DNA of 16,269 nucleotides from an uncultured Treponema sp. (GTDB lineage: Bacteria; Spirochaetota; Spirochaetia; Treponematales; Treponemataceae). Numbering within the stretch: position 1 is the stretch's first letter; each line of letters opens with the position of its first letter. A program made the translations under genes and the position numbers. A model generated the notes under the pieces. That model had not been told where the DNA came from. It ran no database searches and saw nothing but the letters and a program-made list of their open reading frames with translations. Location: assembly GCA_947167745.1 (NCBI GenBank), contig CAMVJE010000029.1, forward strand, positions 1 to 16,269, given 5' to 3'. Positions 6,970 through 15,174 of this stretch are shown here, piece after piece.

Positions 6970-8240
6970 AACTTTACTCTCGTTCCCAGCTTGTAAAATC
7001 AACTCTGGCTGGTGTAGCAGTCGGGATTATCATAGCAAGCTCAGGAGTTACATATTTTTCCCTCTCAGCAAAAACTCCTGAACAAGAGTTAGAAAATAAA
7101 AGCAGTGAAGAGTTATCTCTTGCAGCAGAAGAAGTAAAAAAAGAGCCACTTCCTGTAATCGAAGAAATTCCCGTAAAGGTTGCAAAAAATTCCTTTCAAT
7201 CAGGCTATACTCAGGACGAGCAGCAGAATATCGCTGTTTATGAAAAATGTAATGAAGCCGTAGTGAATATTACCACTCAGGTCATGGGTATTAACTGGTT
7301 CTGGGAGCCGGTTGCTCAGGAAGGAGGTTCCGGTTCAGGCTCTATAATCGATAAGCGGGGGTATGTCGTTACAAACGTACATGTAATCAGTAATGCCAGC
7401 AAAATCACTATTTCTACATCTGACGGCAATTCATATGAAGGAATTGTAATCGGTAAAGATATCGAAAGTGATATTGCAGTCCTTAAATTCAATCCCCCGG
7501 ATAATGTCGTCCTCAAAACCATAGATTTCGGAAACAATGAAAACCTTAAAGTCGGGCAGAAAGTTATTGCTATCGGAAATCCATTCGGACTTGAACGAAC
7601 CATGACAACTGGTATCATTTCAGGTTTAGGCCGGCCTATTCAGGAAAGCAGCAATGTAATTATCAGAAATATGATTCAAACAGATGCTGCCATCAACCCT
7701 GGAAACTCAGGCGGTCCCCTCCTCGATACAAACGGTAAGATGGTTGGCATCAACACGATAATAATCTCAAATTCAGGAACTTCTGCTGGAGTAGGATTTG
7801 CAGTCCCGGTAAGCACTGCACGCCGTGTAGTTGATGACCTCATAAAATACCGCACAGTAAAACGGGGCATTCTAAAAATCAGTCCCGTACAGATGACTCC
7901 TGCCATTGCCAGATACCTCGGCCTGCCTGTTTCAACAGGAATTCTGGTAAGCGAAGTTGAACAGGGCTCATCTACAGCACAGTCCGGACTTTTGGGCGGC
8001 ACTGAACAGGTTCAGTACGGTAGCCGCTTCAACCCGACCACAATTTATCTTGGCGGGGACATCATTACAGGAATTGATAATATTACAGTCAACAATTATG
8101 CAGATTACAGCAGCGCGCTCGAATCAAAACGCCCTGGTGACACGATAAAGCTTACAGTATTCAGAAATGGAGAATATAAGCAGCTTAAAGTAATTCTGGA
8201 CGGAAAAGATGAGGATAAAACGTCGTCCGCAACTCTTTAG
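6966..8240 (+). CDS. HtrA/DegS-type serine protease, membrane-anchored, one PDZ domain
   Basis: A 424-residue trypsin-fold protease. An N-terminal hydrophobic segment (about residues 12-33) acts as signal anchor, followed by a Glu/Lys-rich linker. The protease domain holds the full catalytic triad: His139 in TNVHVIS, Asp169 in ESDIAVLK and Ser248 in PGNSGGPLL. A single PDZ domain follows (about residues 300-412, with GILVSEVEQGSSTAQSGLLGG and GGDIITGIDN). One PDZ plus a non-cleaved anchor resembles DegS, the protease that starts anti-sigma cleavage in enteric bacteria; quality control of envelope proteins is the alternative. AGGAG lies a few bases before the ATG inside the PEGA gene, and the two genes overlap by four bases. 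The 3' end overlaps the lipase gene by 32 bases. Confidence 0.93.
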   Translation: MKLYSRSQLVKSTLAGVAVGIIIASSGVTYFSLSAKTPEQELENKSSEELSLAAEEVKKEPLPVIEEIPVKVAKNSFQSGYTQDEQQNIAVYEKCNEAVVNITTQVMGINWFWEPVAQEGGSGSGSIIDKRGYVVTNVHVISNASKITISTSDGNSYEGIVIGKDIESDIAVLKFNPPDNVVLKTIDFGNNENLKVGQKVIAIGNPFGLERTMTTGIISGLGRPIQESSNVIIRNMIQTDAAINPGNSGGPLLDTNGKMVGINTIIISNSGTSAGVGFAVPVSTARRVVDDLIKYRTVKRGILKISPVQMTPAIARYLGLPVSTGILVSEVEQGSSTAQSGLLGGTEQVQYGSRFNPTTIYLGGDIITGIDNITVNNYADYSSALESKRPGDTIKLTVFRNGEYKQLKVILDGKDEDKTSSATL

Positions 8241-10404
8241 TCTTTTATTTCTCACAATAGGAATTTTCTCGGCTTATGCAAAAAAAGAAGATTTCGTTGT
8301 AAACGGTCTGCTTGTTGCAAATCCTGAACCTGTGCATATTTCTGTAGACTATGAAGACAGATGGTTTTGGGAAAGCAAAACAAGCGAGTACAACCACAAT
8401 ATTGCCCGAATTGCGGCTCTGCTCTCAGAAATTTCCTATGTTCCAGTCGAAAAAAATCCTGAATCAAACGAATTAATTCAGGCCTACCACAAAATAGGCA
8501 TTCCTGATAAAAATATTGAGTGCAATTATATTCTTGATTACTCAGCTCCGATTATGGGGAACAATCAGGCCGCATACAGTTTTGCTTACAAGGATATAAA
8601 TACACCTCATGGTCTGCGAAAACTCGTTTTTATAGTTCTCAGGGGAACGCCGTTAAGCGCAAATGAATGGTTTTCAAATCTGAATGTAAGTGACAGCACA
8701 AGAAAAGACACACAAATTCACGAAGGATTTTATAACACCTGCACAAACATTCATAAGGCAATGATTTACTTCATGCTGAAAAAAAAGCTTAGCCCTGATG
8801 AATGTTACTTTTTGATTACAGGACATAGTCGTGGCGGTGCTCTGGCCAATCTTCTTTCAGCGATTCTGGATAAGGAAGGAATCATTACTGGAGAACAGCT
8901 TTTTACCTACACTTTCGCCTCACCAAATGTCACGCAGGAAGATTTAAAAGAGACTCAGAGATTCAACTTCATTTGGAATATAGTAAATGCTGAGGATATA
9001 GTTCCATCTTTTCCGCCAAATAGAAATAACTGGAAATGGCGAAAATACGGTCAGACAAAAGTATTGCCAAACTATTGGAACACAGATGCAAAAATTTATA
9101 CCGAAAAATACATTCCAAGAATGAATAAAATATACAACCTGATGCTTCTCAGGGATTATTCTCCTTTCAAAAACGGACCTTTTATCCAGACTCAAATTTC
9201 AAATATTCTTACTGTTTTCTATAAATCAGTCGAAAACTACTATGACGGCTTTTTTCCTCTGCACAAGATGGCAAACAAAGTCTTCCGTAATGTTTTCAAA
9301 AAGAAAAATGATGAAAGCTCAGAAATAGAGCAGAATCTGAAAGAAAATCCAGAACTTCAAATCGATCCGGAAAAACTTCCCTTTCTTCTCCGCATGATTC
9401 AGCGCAATGTTGATGCAAACACCGCGAACGGTTTTGAATACGCCATAAAAGCCTGTCTGGACATGCATGCCTGCGAGAGCTATCTCTCATGGATGCTTGC
9501 TCTGGATGAAAATGAATCTTTCTCCACTCTCGGCAGCGTACAATTGATTATGAACGGCAATTATGACTGTGCAGTATACGATGATGAAGGAAACATGCTT
9601 GCCCGTATTCTTGACGGCTCGATAGAACTCTACAGTCTTAAAACGCCGGTTGCTGGAATGCCCTATCTCAATAAAAATGTTCTAGGCTTCCCTGGAAATC
9701 AGAGTTTAAATGTTGTAATTCACAAAGCAAGCCTTATTCCGACAATAGTTGACTACAAAATAGCCCGTTTTTCTGCATCTGGAGAATATCTCGGCGAGTC
9801 AAAAATGCAGAATTTTTATCCCCAAAAAAACAAAGTCTTAAAATTTCAGATTGGGGAAAATACCTTAACAAGTGATTCGCTTAGTGTTGAAAGGCTCTCA
9901 AAACAGGAAGGGCAGAAAATTGCAGCAACTTATGGCCTTAAACAAAATAAGAACTTCAGAATTCAGCCGGAAATCAGTTTTTCCACAGAAAATGTATTGC
10001 AGGTAGGTTTCAGAACTGGAACGCAGGTAATTTACGGTACTTTTCTCGGAGATTTCTGCATGTCAGGTAATTACAGAAGCTACGGATTTTCAGCAGGAGC
10101 CGGTCATCAGCACTCTCTCTATGGTTCAATAATGCTTGATGAAGAATTTTACGGACGCTTCGTTTGGATAAATAATGAAGTAGAAGGAGCTGAATTCAAT
10201 TTTGTTCCATATGGCCGTCTTTCACTGTCTTATAAACCCCGGCATCGTGTACAGTTCTTTGCCGCTTTTCTCACGGAAGCAAGAATTAAAAACTTTAATG
10301 ACGGTGCATTCGATTCCCATGTAAAGGCTAAAAATCTTCCCAGCCTGTCACTTGGAGAAAATCTTTCTCTATACCCGGCCCTTCAATTCGGAATACGATT
10401 CTAA
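8209..10404 (+). CDS. Class 3 lipase-family protein with probable C-terminal outer-membrane beta-barrel
   Basis: A 731-residue exported protein with a signal peptide (residues 1-24, ending in SAYA). The class 3 lipase alpha/beta-hydrolase domain covers about residues 60-355: the FIVLRGT strand, the nucleophile elbow ITGHSRGGALANL with Ser207, and NAEDIVPSFPP with Asp263. The third triad residue is uncertain; His352 in PLHKM is a candidate. A middle region (about 385-580) has no recognised domain. Residues about 582-731 look like amphipathic strands rich in Gly and aromatics and end in LYPALQFGIRF, with a terminal Phe like the beta-signal read by BamA. This suggests a lipase tethered to, or passed through, the outer membrane by its own small barrel. 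The gene starts 32 bases inside the htrA-like gene, with GGACGG upstream of the ATG. Confidence 0.8.
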   Translation: MRIKRRPQLFSLLFLTIGIFSAYAKKEDFVVNGLLVANPEPVHISVDYEDRWFWESKTSEYNHNIARIAALLSEISYVPVEKNPESNELIQAYHKIGIPDKNIECNYILDYSAPIMGNNQAAYSFAYKDINTPHGLRKLVFIVLRGTPLSANEWFSNLNVSDSTRKDTQIHEGFYNTCTNIHKAMIYFMLKKKLSPDECYFLITGHSRGGALANLLSAILDKEGIITGEQLFTYTFASPNVTQEDLKETQRFNFIWNIVNAEDIVPSFPPNRNNWKWRKYGQTKVLPNYWNTDAKIYTEKYIPRMNKIYNLMLLRDYSPFKNGPFIQTQISNILTVFYKSVENYYDGFFPLHKMANKVFRNVFKKKNDESSEIEQNLKENPELQIDPEKLPFLLRMIQRNVDANTANGFEYAIKACLDMHACESYLSWMLALDENESFSTLGSVQLIMNGNYDCAVYDDEGNMLARILDGSIELYSLKTPVAGMPYLNKNVLGFPGNQSLNVVIHKASLIPTIVDYKIARFSASGEYLGESKMQNFYPQKNKVLKFQIGENTLTSDSLSVERLSKQEGQKIAATYGLKQNKNFRIQPEISFSTENVLQVGFRTGTQVIYGTFLGDFCMSGNYRSYGFSAGAGHQHSLYGSIMLDEEFYGRFVWINNEVEGAEFNFVPYGRLSLSYKPRHRVQFFAAFLTEARIKNFNDGAFDSHVKAKNLPSLSLGENLSLYPALQFGIRF

Positions 10405-10412
10405 GGTGATTT

Positions 10413-11549
10413 ATGCTCGACAAAAACAATATAATGATTTTATGCAAAGTTGTGGACAATTTCGGCGACATTGGCGTAGTTTATCGCCTTGCAAGGGCAC
10501 TTTCTGACCTGCGAGCGGAACTCAATCTCACACTGGTCGTCAGTAACCTGGAAAGTTTTCACAAAATGGCAAGTCAGATTGACCCAAATAAGGATGTCCA
10601 GGAATTCAAATACAAAAATTCCACATGGAAAATCCTCAACTGGCACTTAGATAATGCAGAATGCAGAATGCTGAATGCTGAATGCGCTTTCAATTTTTCG
10701 ATTATTTTGGAGTGTTTTCAGTGCGGCAGGCCGGACTGGCTTGAGAACATTCTTTTTTCACAGGATTTTACACAGGAAGTTCAGATCCTCAACATTGATT
10801 ATCTTACGGCCGAGGATTATGCCGAAGAATTTCATCTTTTAAAATCAGGAACCCGAAAGACAAACATCAGAAAGCGTTTTTTTATGCCAGGTTTCACACA
10901 AAAAACAGGCGGCTTAATAATTAATGAGGAGGCTCACAGCAGGAACGAGGAAACAGAAGAAGAATTCAAAATGTTTTTCTTTGCCTATGAAGATGACTGC
11001 TCAGCCATTGTAAAGGGAATTTCGGACTTTCAAAGCCAAATGCGCTCTTCAAAAAAAGATTTTTCGGTCTGTATTTACCTTGCCGACGGAAAATCTTCCG
11101 CTCCATTTGAAGAAGCATGGAAAAGTTCAGGTTCGCCTTTTAAAATTATAAAACTCCCCTTCATGCAGCAAGAAGAATTTGATACGTTCATTCTTACAAT
11201 GAATTTTCTTTTCATCCGCGGAGAAGATTCGCTTGCCCGTGCCTGTCTTTCAGGGCTACCCTTTGTCTGGCAGGCCTACAAACAGGATGAAAATTACCAG
11301 CTGGTCAAAGTGAATGCCCTTCTCGACCAGATGAAAGATTATTTTCCTGCAAAAGAATTTCAGGCGATTCAAAATTTCTGGAAGAATTACAACGATTATG
11401 AAAATCCGACCCAATCTGCCCAACTCACTGAACTGCTCATTTCAAGTGCGATGCAGAAAAACAAAATGGGATTCCAAAATTTTGCTGAGAAACTGCATAA
11501 AAACGGAAATCTGGCCGCTCATCTTTTGGATTTCATCGATTCACTCTAG
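10413..11549 (+). CDS. earP: EF-P arginine rhamnosyltransferase EarP
   Basis: A 378-residue GT-B glycosyltransferase that transfers rhamnose from dTDP-rhamnose to a conserved Arg of elongation factor P, enabling EF-P to relieve ribosome stalling at polyproline. Seen: the N-terminal DNFGDIGVVYRLARAL signature with Asp15 and Asp19; ILECFQCGRPDWL; FFMPGFTQKTGGLI; and the C-terminal RGEDSLARACLSGLPFVWQAYKQDENY donor-binding block with Glu271. Length matches the family. AAGGTG precedes the ATG, and the lipase gene ends eight bases earlier. A heptanucleotide tandem repeat lies within the coding sequence at 10653-10685 (residues about 80-92). The 3' end of efp, whose product is the enzyme's substrate, lies at the right edge of the window on the minus strand. 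Confidence 0.94.
   Translation: MLDKNNIMILCKVVDNFGDIGVVYRLARALSDLRAELNLTLVVSNLESFHKMASQIDPNKDVQEFKYKNSTWKILNWHLDNAECRMLNAECAFNFSIILECFQCGRPDWLENILFSQDFTQEVQILNIDYLTAEDYAEEFHLLKSGTRKTNIRKRFFMPGFTQKTGGLIINEEAHSRNEETEEEFKMFFFAYEDDCSAIVKGISDFQSQMRSSKKDFSVCIYLADGKSSAPFEEAWKSSGSPFKIIKLPFMQQEEFDTFILTMNFLFIRGEDSLARACLSGLPFVWQAYKQDENYQLVKVNALLDQMKDYFPAKEFQAIQNFWKNYNDYENPTQSAQLTELLISSAMQKNKMGFQNFAEKLHKNGNLAAHLLDFIDSL
10653..10685 (+). repeat. Heptanucleotide tandem repeat (AATGCWG) inside earP
   Basis: Four full units (AATGCAG, AATGCAG, AATGCTG, AATGCTG) and a fifth partial AATGC follow one another. The unit is not a multiple of three, so gain or loss of one unit would shift the earP frame. The encoded stretch (DNAECRMLNAECA) sits just before the conserved ILECF motif and looks like an added surface loop. 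Confidence 0.85.
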
Positions 11550-11567
11550 CATTTTCTGCTTTTCTCC

Positions 11568-11573
11568 GATAAT
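11568..11573 (+). promoter_or_regulatory. Putative -10 element (GATAAT) of the small exported protein gene
   Basis: GATAAT ends five bases before the ATG at 11579, and no Shine-Dalgarno sequence is present. The position lies in the 29-bp gap after earP, so this gene may start a separate leaderless transcript. No convincing -35 is seen. Confidence 0.4.
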
Positions 11574-11578
11574 AAATT

Positions 11579-11941
11579 ATGCTCTCTTTCAGGAAAACAT
11601 TAATTTCCCTCATTTTTCTCTTTTTACCGGCATATTTTTTTTCTTATGAGCGCGTTCCTGTAATTATTCCATTTAAAAACGGCGGAGAACTACACACTTT
11701 TTTCTATTGCTTTAACGATATTTCGGAAGGGAAAGAAATCGCCCGGGAAATTTTTCATGTCAAAAAATACGATGAACTGGCAAAGGGCGAGAGGGAAAGA
11801 ATGATTCCAGTACCTTTAGGAACGCGAGTCGGATATTATGACTGGGCAATTTTCTGCTACGGAGAAGAATTCTGGCTCTTTGAGGTGCGCAACGGCTTTT
11901 TGTGGGGACGAGGACTTCTTTTGGCAGAGCCCCATCAATAA
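11579..11941 (+). CDS. Small exported protein of unknown function
   Basis: A 120-residue protein that I do not recognise. It begins with a basic, strongly hydrophobic segment (residues about 5-22, ending near FFSYE) that reads as a signal peptide or anchor. The mature part is rich in aromatics and Gly (for example TRVGYYDWAIFCYGEEFWLFEV) and ends GRGLLLAEPHQ. It has only one Cys in each of two separated positions and no clear catalytic motif. A leaderless-type promoter precedes it. It lies 29 bases after earP and converges on the AEC permease gene with a two-base gap between stop codons and no visible terminator. Coding is supported by a full-length frame with start and stop in context and by the signal peptide; function is unknown. 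Confidence 0.65.
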   Translation: MLSFRKTLISLIFLFLPAYFFSYERVPVIIPFKNGGELHTFFYCFNDISEGKEIAREIFHVKKYDELAKGERERMIPVPLGTRVGYYDWAIFCYGEEFWLFEVRNGFLWGRGLLLAEPHQ

Positions 11942-11943
11942 TA

Positions 11944-12951
11944 CTAGAGAATACCCAACTGGGCCGATGTAAAAATTATGGCGAATAATGTGAATGCGCT
12001 TGTAAGAGTCGTCCAAACAACAAGCTGCCCGGCAAGTTCTGAGTCACTACCCATTTCAGCAGACATTGGAACAGTAGAAACAGCAAGCGGAGTGCCGTAC
12101 AGGGCAATTAAAGCTGGGAATTCCAGTTCCCGAAAGCCCAAAAAGTAGGCTGCCGTAAGACATACTAGAGGACAGAGAATCGTCCTTGAAATGACGCCTG
12201 CAATAATTTTGTTTTTAAGCTTTGCCACCGCACTAAATTTGAAATTGCCCCCAAGAGCAAGAAGTGCGATAGGACTCGCAGTCTGAGCAAGCATTGAGAC
12301 TGTTTTATAAATAAACGGAAGATTCTGTTTTATCGTAAAATATTTTCTACCTGCCTCATCAGAAGGAATTACAAAACGCAGAAGCAGACAAACAAAGCCG
12401 GCTGCCACACCAAGAATCAAAGGATTTGTGACAATTTTTTTGACTACAGAAAGAAGGGTAACTTTTTTGCCGTTTTCTTTTACAAAAAGAGAAAGAGCTA
12501 TAATTGCAAGAACATTAAAAAGAGGTATCGAAACCGAAGAAAGGATTGATGCGGCAACCACAGGACGGTCATCACCTGCTGAAATCGACATGGCAAGAGA
12601 GATTCCGATAATAGCATAATTTGAACGATAAGCGCACTGAATCATAACGCCTTTCTGCCTGTCGTCCTTAACAGTTGCCATAGTGACCATAAGGGAAATA
12701 AGAAAGAAAATAAGGGTTGAAACTACAGCAAAAATGCAAATCCGCCCGTACTGAGAAATTTCTGAAATATTATCAACATTATAAACATTGAAAAACAAAA
12801 GACAGGGAAGACAACACCTGAAACAAAGTTTATTAAGCAAGGGGAAAAATTTTTCATCAAAAAGGCGAATTGTCTTTAAAAAAAAGCCTGCCGCAATAAC
12901 GAGTATTATGGGCATAACGGCATTCAATGTAAAAAAAAGGTTAGAAAGCAC
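11944..12951 (-). CDS. AEC (auxin efflux carrier) family permease
   Basis: A 335-residue integral membrane protein of the AEC family, whose bacterial members move small organic acids or amino-acid derivatives such as malate or malonate. The N-terminal helix AVMPIILVIAAGFFLKTIRLF and the following KLCFRCCLPCLLFFNV fit the family, as do MLAQTASPIALLALGGNF in the middle and YGTPLAVSTVPMSAEMGSD before the last helix. About ten hydrophobic segments are visible, in two five-helix halves around a central loop. The start is GTG at 12951, supported by GGAG eleven bases upstream on the minus strand; a nearby upstream ATG is out of frame and quickly stopped. It diverges from the SpoIIE-type gene across 112 bp of A+T-rich DNA. 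The substrate cannot be told from sequence. Confidence 0.9.
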   Translation of the reverse strand: MLSNLFFTLNAVMPIILVIAAGFFLKTIRLFDEKFFPLLNKLCFRCCLPCLLFFNVYNVDNISEISQYGRICIFAVVSTLIFFLISLMVTMATVKDDRQKGVMIQCAYRSNYAIIGISLAMSISAGDDRPVVAASILSSVSIPLFNVLAIIALSLFVKENGKKVTLLSVVKKIVTNPLILGVAAGFVCLLLRFVIPSDEAGRKYFTIKQNLPFIYKTVSMLAQTASPIALLALGGNFKFSAVAKLKNKIIAGVISRTILCPLVCLTAAYFLGFRELEFPALIALYGTPLAVSTVPMSAEMGSDSELAGQLVVWTTLTSAFTLFAIIFTSAQLGIL

Positions 12952-13051
12952 TCTTTATCTCCATATTTGTATTCTAAATTAAATATGACAAAAAATCATA
13001 AAAATTCCCTTAAAATTTTTACAAAAAAATGAAGATTTTAGAGATTCTATA

Positions 13052-13060
13052 TGGTATAAT
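13052..13060 (+). promoter_or_regulatory. Extended -10 promoter (TGGTATAAT) of the SpoIIE-type phosphatase gene
   Basis: TGG plus the consensus TATAAT forms an extended -10 element, which can work without a good -35; indeed only A+T-rich sequence lies 17 bp upstream. The hexamer ends three bases before the first ATG and six before the second, so transcription should begin at about 13067. Confidence 0.6.
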
Positions 13061-13063
13061 ATA

Positions 13064-15163
13064 ATGATGAAAAGAATCTGGTTCATTCTATTTTCCTACA
13101 TTGCTTTCTCAGTATTTTTCAGTTCTTGTTCGGGAACCAGCGGACGGGAGAACTATATTGACCTCAAAGACAGATTCTACTGGGCTCCATGTGACGAAAA
13201 AAGCACAATTCGAGATGCAGAAACAATGCGTTTTCATAAATTCTCTACTGAGGGAATAAACAACATCAGTGAAGTTGCAGGTAAAGATCAAGATTATATC
13301 TGGCTCATGGCAACATTTACAGTTCCACGCAGATTTCAACATAAGGCTTTGGGGCTTCTCATAACATATCTTCATTTTGCAGATAAAGTTTGGGTCAACG
13401 GCAACTATGTCGGCTGTTATGGTGCATTTCCTCCAAACGAAAAATCTGCCTTGTGGGGCTCACAGTTTTTTTCAATCTCGGAATCACTCATAAAAAGAAG
13501 CGAGAGAAATACTATTTACATAAAAGTATTCTGTCACGGCTCCTGTGGAATATCGAATAATATTTTCATCGGCGACCATGATGAAATAAAAAAAATGAGT
13601 GAATTTCACACTTTCCGTCAGTCAATTCTCTATGTATTTTCTGAAGGCGGGCTTTTCTTCACTGCATTATTCTTTCTTCTTATTTTCGTCTGGCGCAAAG
13701 AGGAAAAGGAATATCTTACTTTTGCTCTTTTGTGTATCGCTTCCATGCTTTTTGTCTTTCCATTCTTTGCACAGCAAATTCCTTTTTACAATTCTGAATA
13801 TCTTTCATATACATTTTTCATAAAAATCACCTTGTGCGAAGGTTTATACCTTATGGCCTTTTTCCTCGCAAGGCTCATAATCGCTTTCGTCAAAAAAGAA
13901 ATAACAAAGGCGTTCTCGATTACCCAGTATTCTTTGCTGGCAGTTTGCTCAATTCCTTCACTTTTCTCACCAAATTACAGTTTCTTGATGATGATATGCC
14001 CCTTCACTCTTTTTCTTTCCATAGTGCAGGTAATACTGGCTTTCTTCTATCTATTCAAAACAGGAGTCCACGACACAGAAAAACGCAACCTTAAGCAGAT
14101 TATTTCAGCCTTTATCCCACTTTTTCTTACAATAATTCTTGATTTTATAATCCGTGGAGCACTTCAAATTGTTGACTTGCCATACATGACACTTTTTGGC
14201 TGGCTTTTAACTATTTGTGTATTCATTGCCTTTATGAGTATCCGCTACAATAAGGCGATTGTTCAAAACGAGTACCTCAATGTTCAGCTCCGCCGGGAAG
14301 TTCTTAAACAGACCAGAGAACTTTCAAAAAAGAATTATTCCCTCACCGAGCAGATTACACGAAACGAAACTGACCTTGAAATGGCTTCTCTGGTTCAAAA
14401 AAAATTTTTCCCTTATCCGCCAAAAACACTCCGTGGCTGGGATATTGCAGTAAGTTACAGTCCTTTGGATAAAGTTTCAGGAGACATGTATGATTTCTAT
14501 GTTTCAAACAACGACTTGAACGGTCTTTCGCTTTTTGATGTTTCTGGTCACGGTATTGCCGCAAGTCTGGTTACAATGCTGGCAAAAAACATAATTTTCC
14601 AGTCATTTATTCGAAACATGAAAAAGAAAGAGACGGTTTCCCGCACTCTTTACGAAATCAATGATGAAATTATCGAAGCAAAGGGCGGAATCGAAAACTA
14701 TTTAACAGGCCTTATGTTCCGTTTTGGTAGTTTTAACGAAAATGACGAATGCTATGTTGAAATGGCTAATGCCGGCCACCCGAATCCAATTCTTTTCTCT
14801 GCAAAAAGCAATATCTGCGATGAGATTGTATCAAATGAAGAACATCACGGAGCAATAGGGCTAGATTTCATTACAGTATCATTTCCGCAAATCAATTTTA
14901 CTATGGGAGAGGACGATATTCTGCTCTTCTATACAGATGGTCTGACCGAAAGCCGCAATATTAAAAATGAAATGTTCGGAAAAGAACGTCTGAAGCATAT
15001 TCTAAAAGAAAATTACGCAAAAGACGCACAATCCATCATGGAAGATATTATCGATAATTTCAACAATTTTACGGCTGGGGTAAAACGAGATGATGATATT
15101 ACAATCGTTGTAATGAAACGCGAAAATTCAGCAAATTACATCGAAGAACTTGATGAAATATAA
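13064..15163 (+). CDS. 7TM lipoprotein with SpoIIE-type PP2C phosphatase domain
   Basis: A 699-residue signalling protein. Residues 1-22 form a lipoprotein signal peptide with lipobox FSSC (Cys22). Residues about 30-175 form an extracytoplasmic, beta-rich domain with ADKVWVNGNYVGCYG, resembling the 7TMR-DISMED2 / jelly-roll sensory type. Seven hydrophobic helices span about 188-394. A coiled coil (about 400-440) leads into a cytoplasmic SpoIIE-type PP2C Ser/Thr phosphatase domain (about 441-686) that keeps its metal-binding Asp motifs: GDMYDFY, LFDVSGHGIAASL, MANAGHPNPIL, FYTDGLTESRN and KRDDDITIV. It probably dephosphorylates an anti-anti-sigma (STAS) protein in response to an external ligand; no such partner is encoded in the window. 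Two ATGs, at 13064 and 13067, are in frame. The second fits a leaderless start, as there is no Shine-Dalgarno sequence. Confidence 0.9.
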   Translation: MMKRIWFILFSYIAFSVFFSSCSGTSGRENYIDLKDRFYWAPCDEKSTIRDAETMRFHKFSTEGINNISEVAGKDQDYIWLMATFTVPRRFQHKALGLLITYLHFADKVWVNGNYVGCYGAFPPNEKSALWGSQFFSISESLIKRSERNTIYIKVFCHGSCGISNNIFIGDHDEIKKMSEFHTFRQSILYVFSEGGLFFTALFFLLIFVWRKEEKEYLTFALLCIASMLFVFPFFAQQIPFYNSEYLSYTFFIKITLCEGLYLMAFFLARLIIAFVKKEITKAFSITQYSLLAVCSIPSLFSPNYSFLMMICPFTLFLSIVQVILAFFYLFKTGVHDTEKRNLKQIISAFIPLFLTIILDFIIRGALQIVDLPYMTLFGWLLTICVFIAFMSIRYNKAIVQNEYLNVQLRREVLKQTRELSKKNYSLTEQITRNETDLEMASLVQKKFFPYPPKTLRGWDIAVSYSPLDKVSGDMYDFYVSNNDLNGLSLFDVSGHGIAASLVTMLAKNIIFQSFIRNMKKKETVSRTLYEINDEIIEAKGGIENYLTGLMFRFGSFNENDECYVEMANAGHPNPILFSAKSNICDEIVSNEEHHGAIGLDFITVSFPQINFTMGEDDILLFYTDGLTESRNIKNEMFGKERLKHILKENYAKDAQSIMEDIIDNFNNFTAGVKRDDDITIVVMKRENSANYIEELDEI

Positions 15164-15174
15164 AGAGGAAAAAA

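Noticed and set aside
7316..8002. Minus-strand frames opposite the protease gene
   Set aside because: They sit within a protease with an intact catalytic triad and have no initiation signal or family match.
8209..10404. Idea that the lipase is inactive because Lys replaces His in the WRKYGQT segment
   Set aside because: In characterised class 3 lipases the His just after the 'DIVPxxPP' motif is not the catalytic one; a later His (352) may serve, so loss of activity is not shown.
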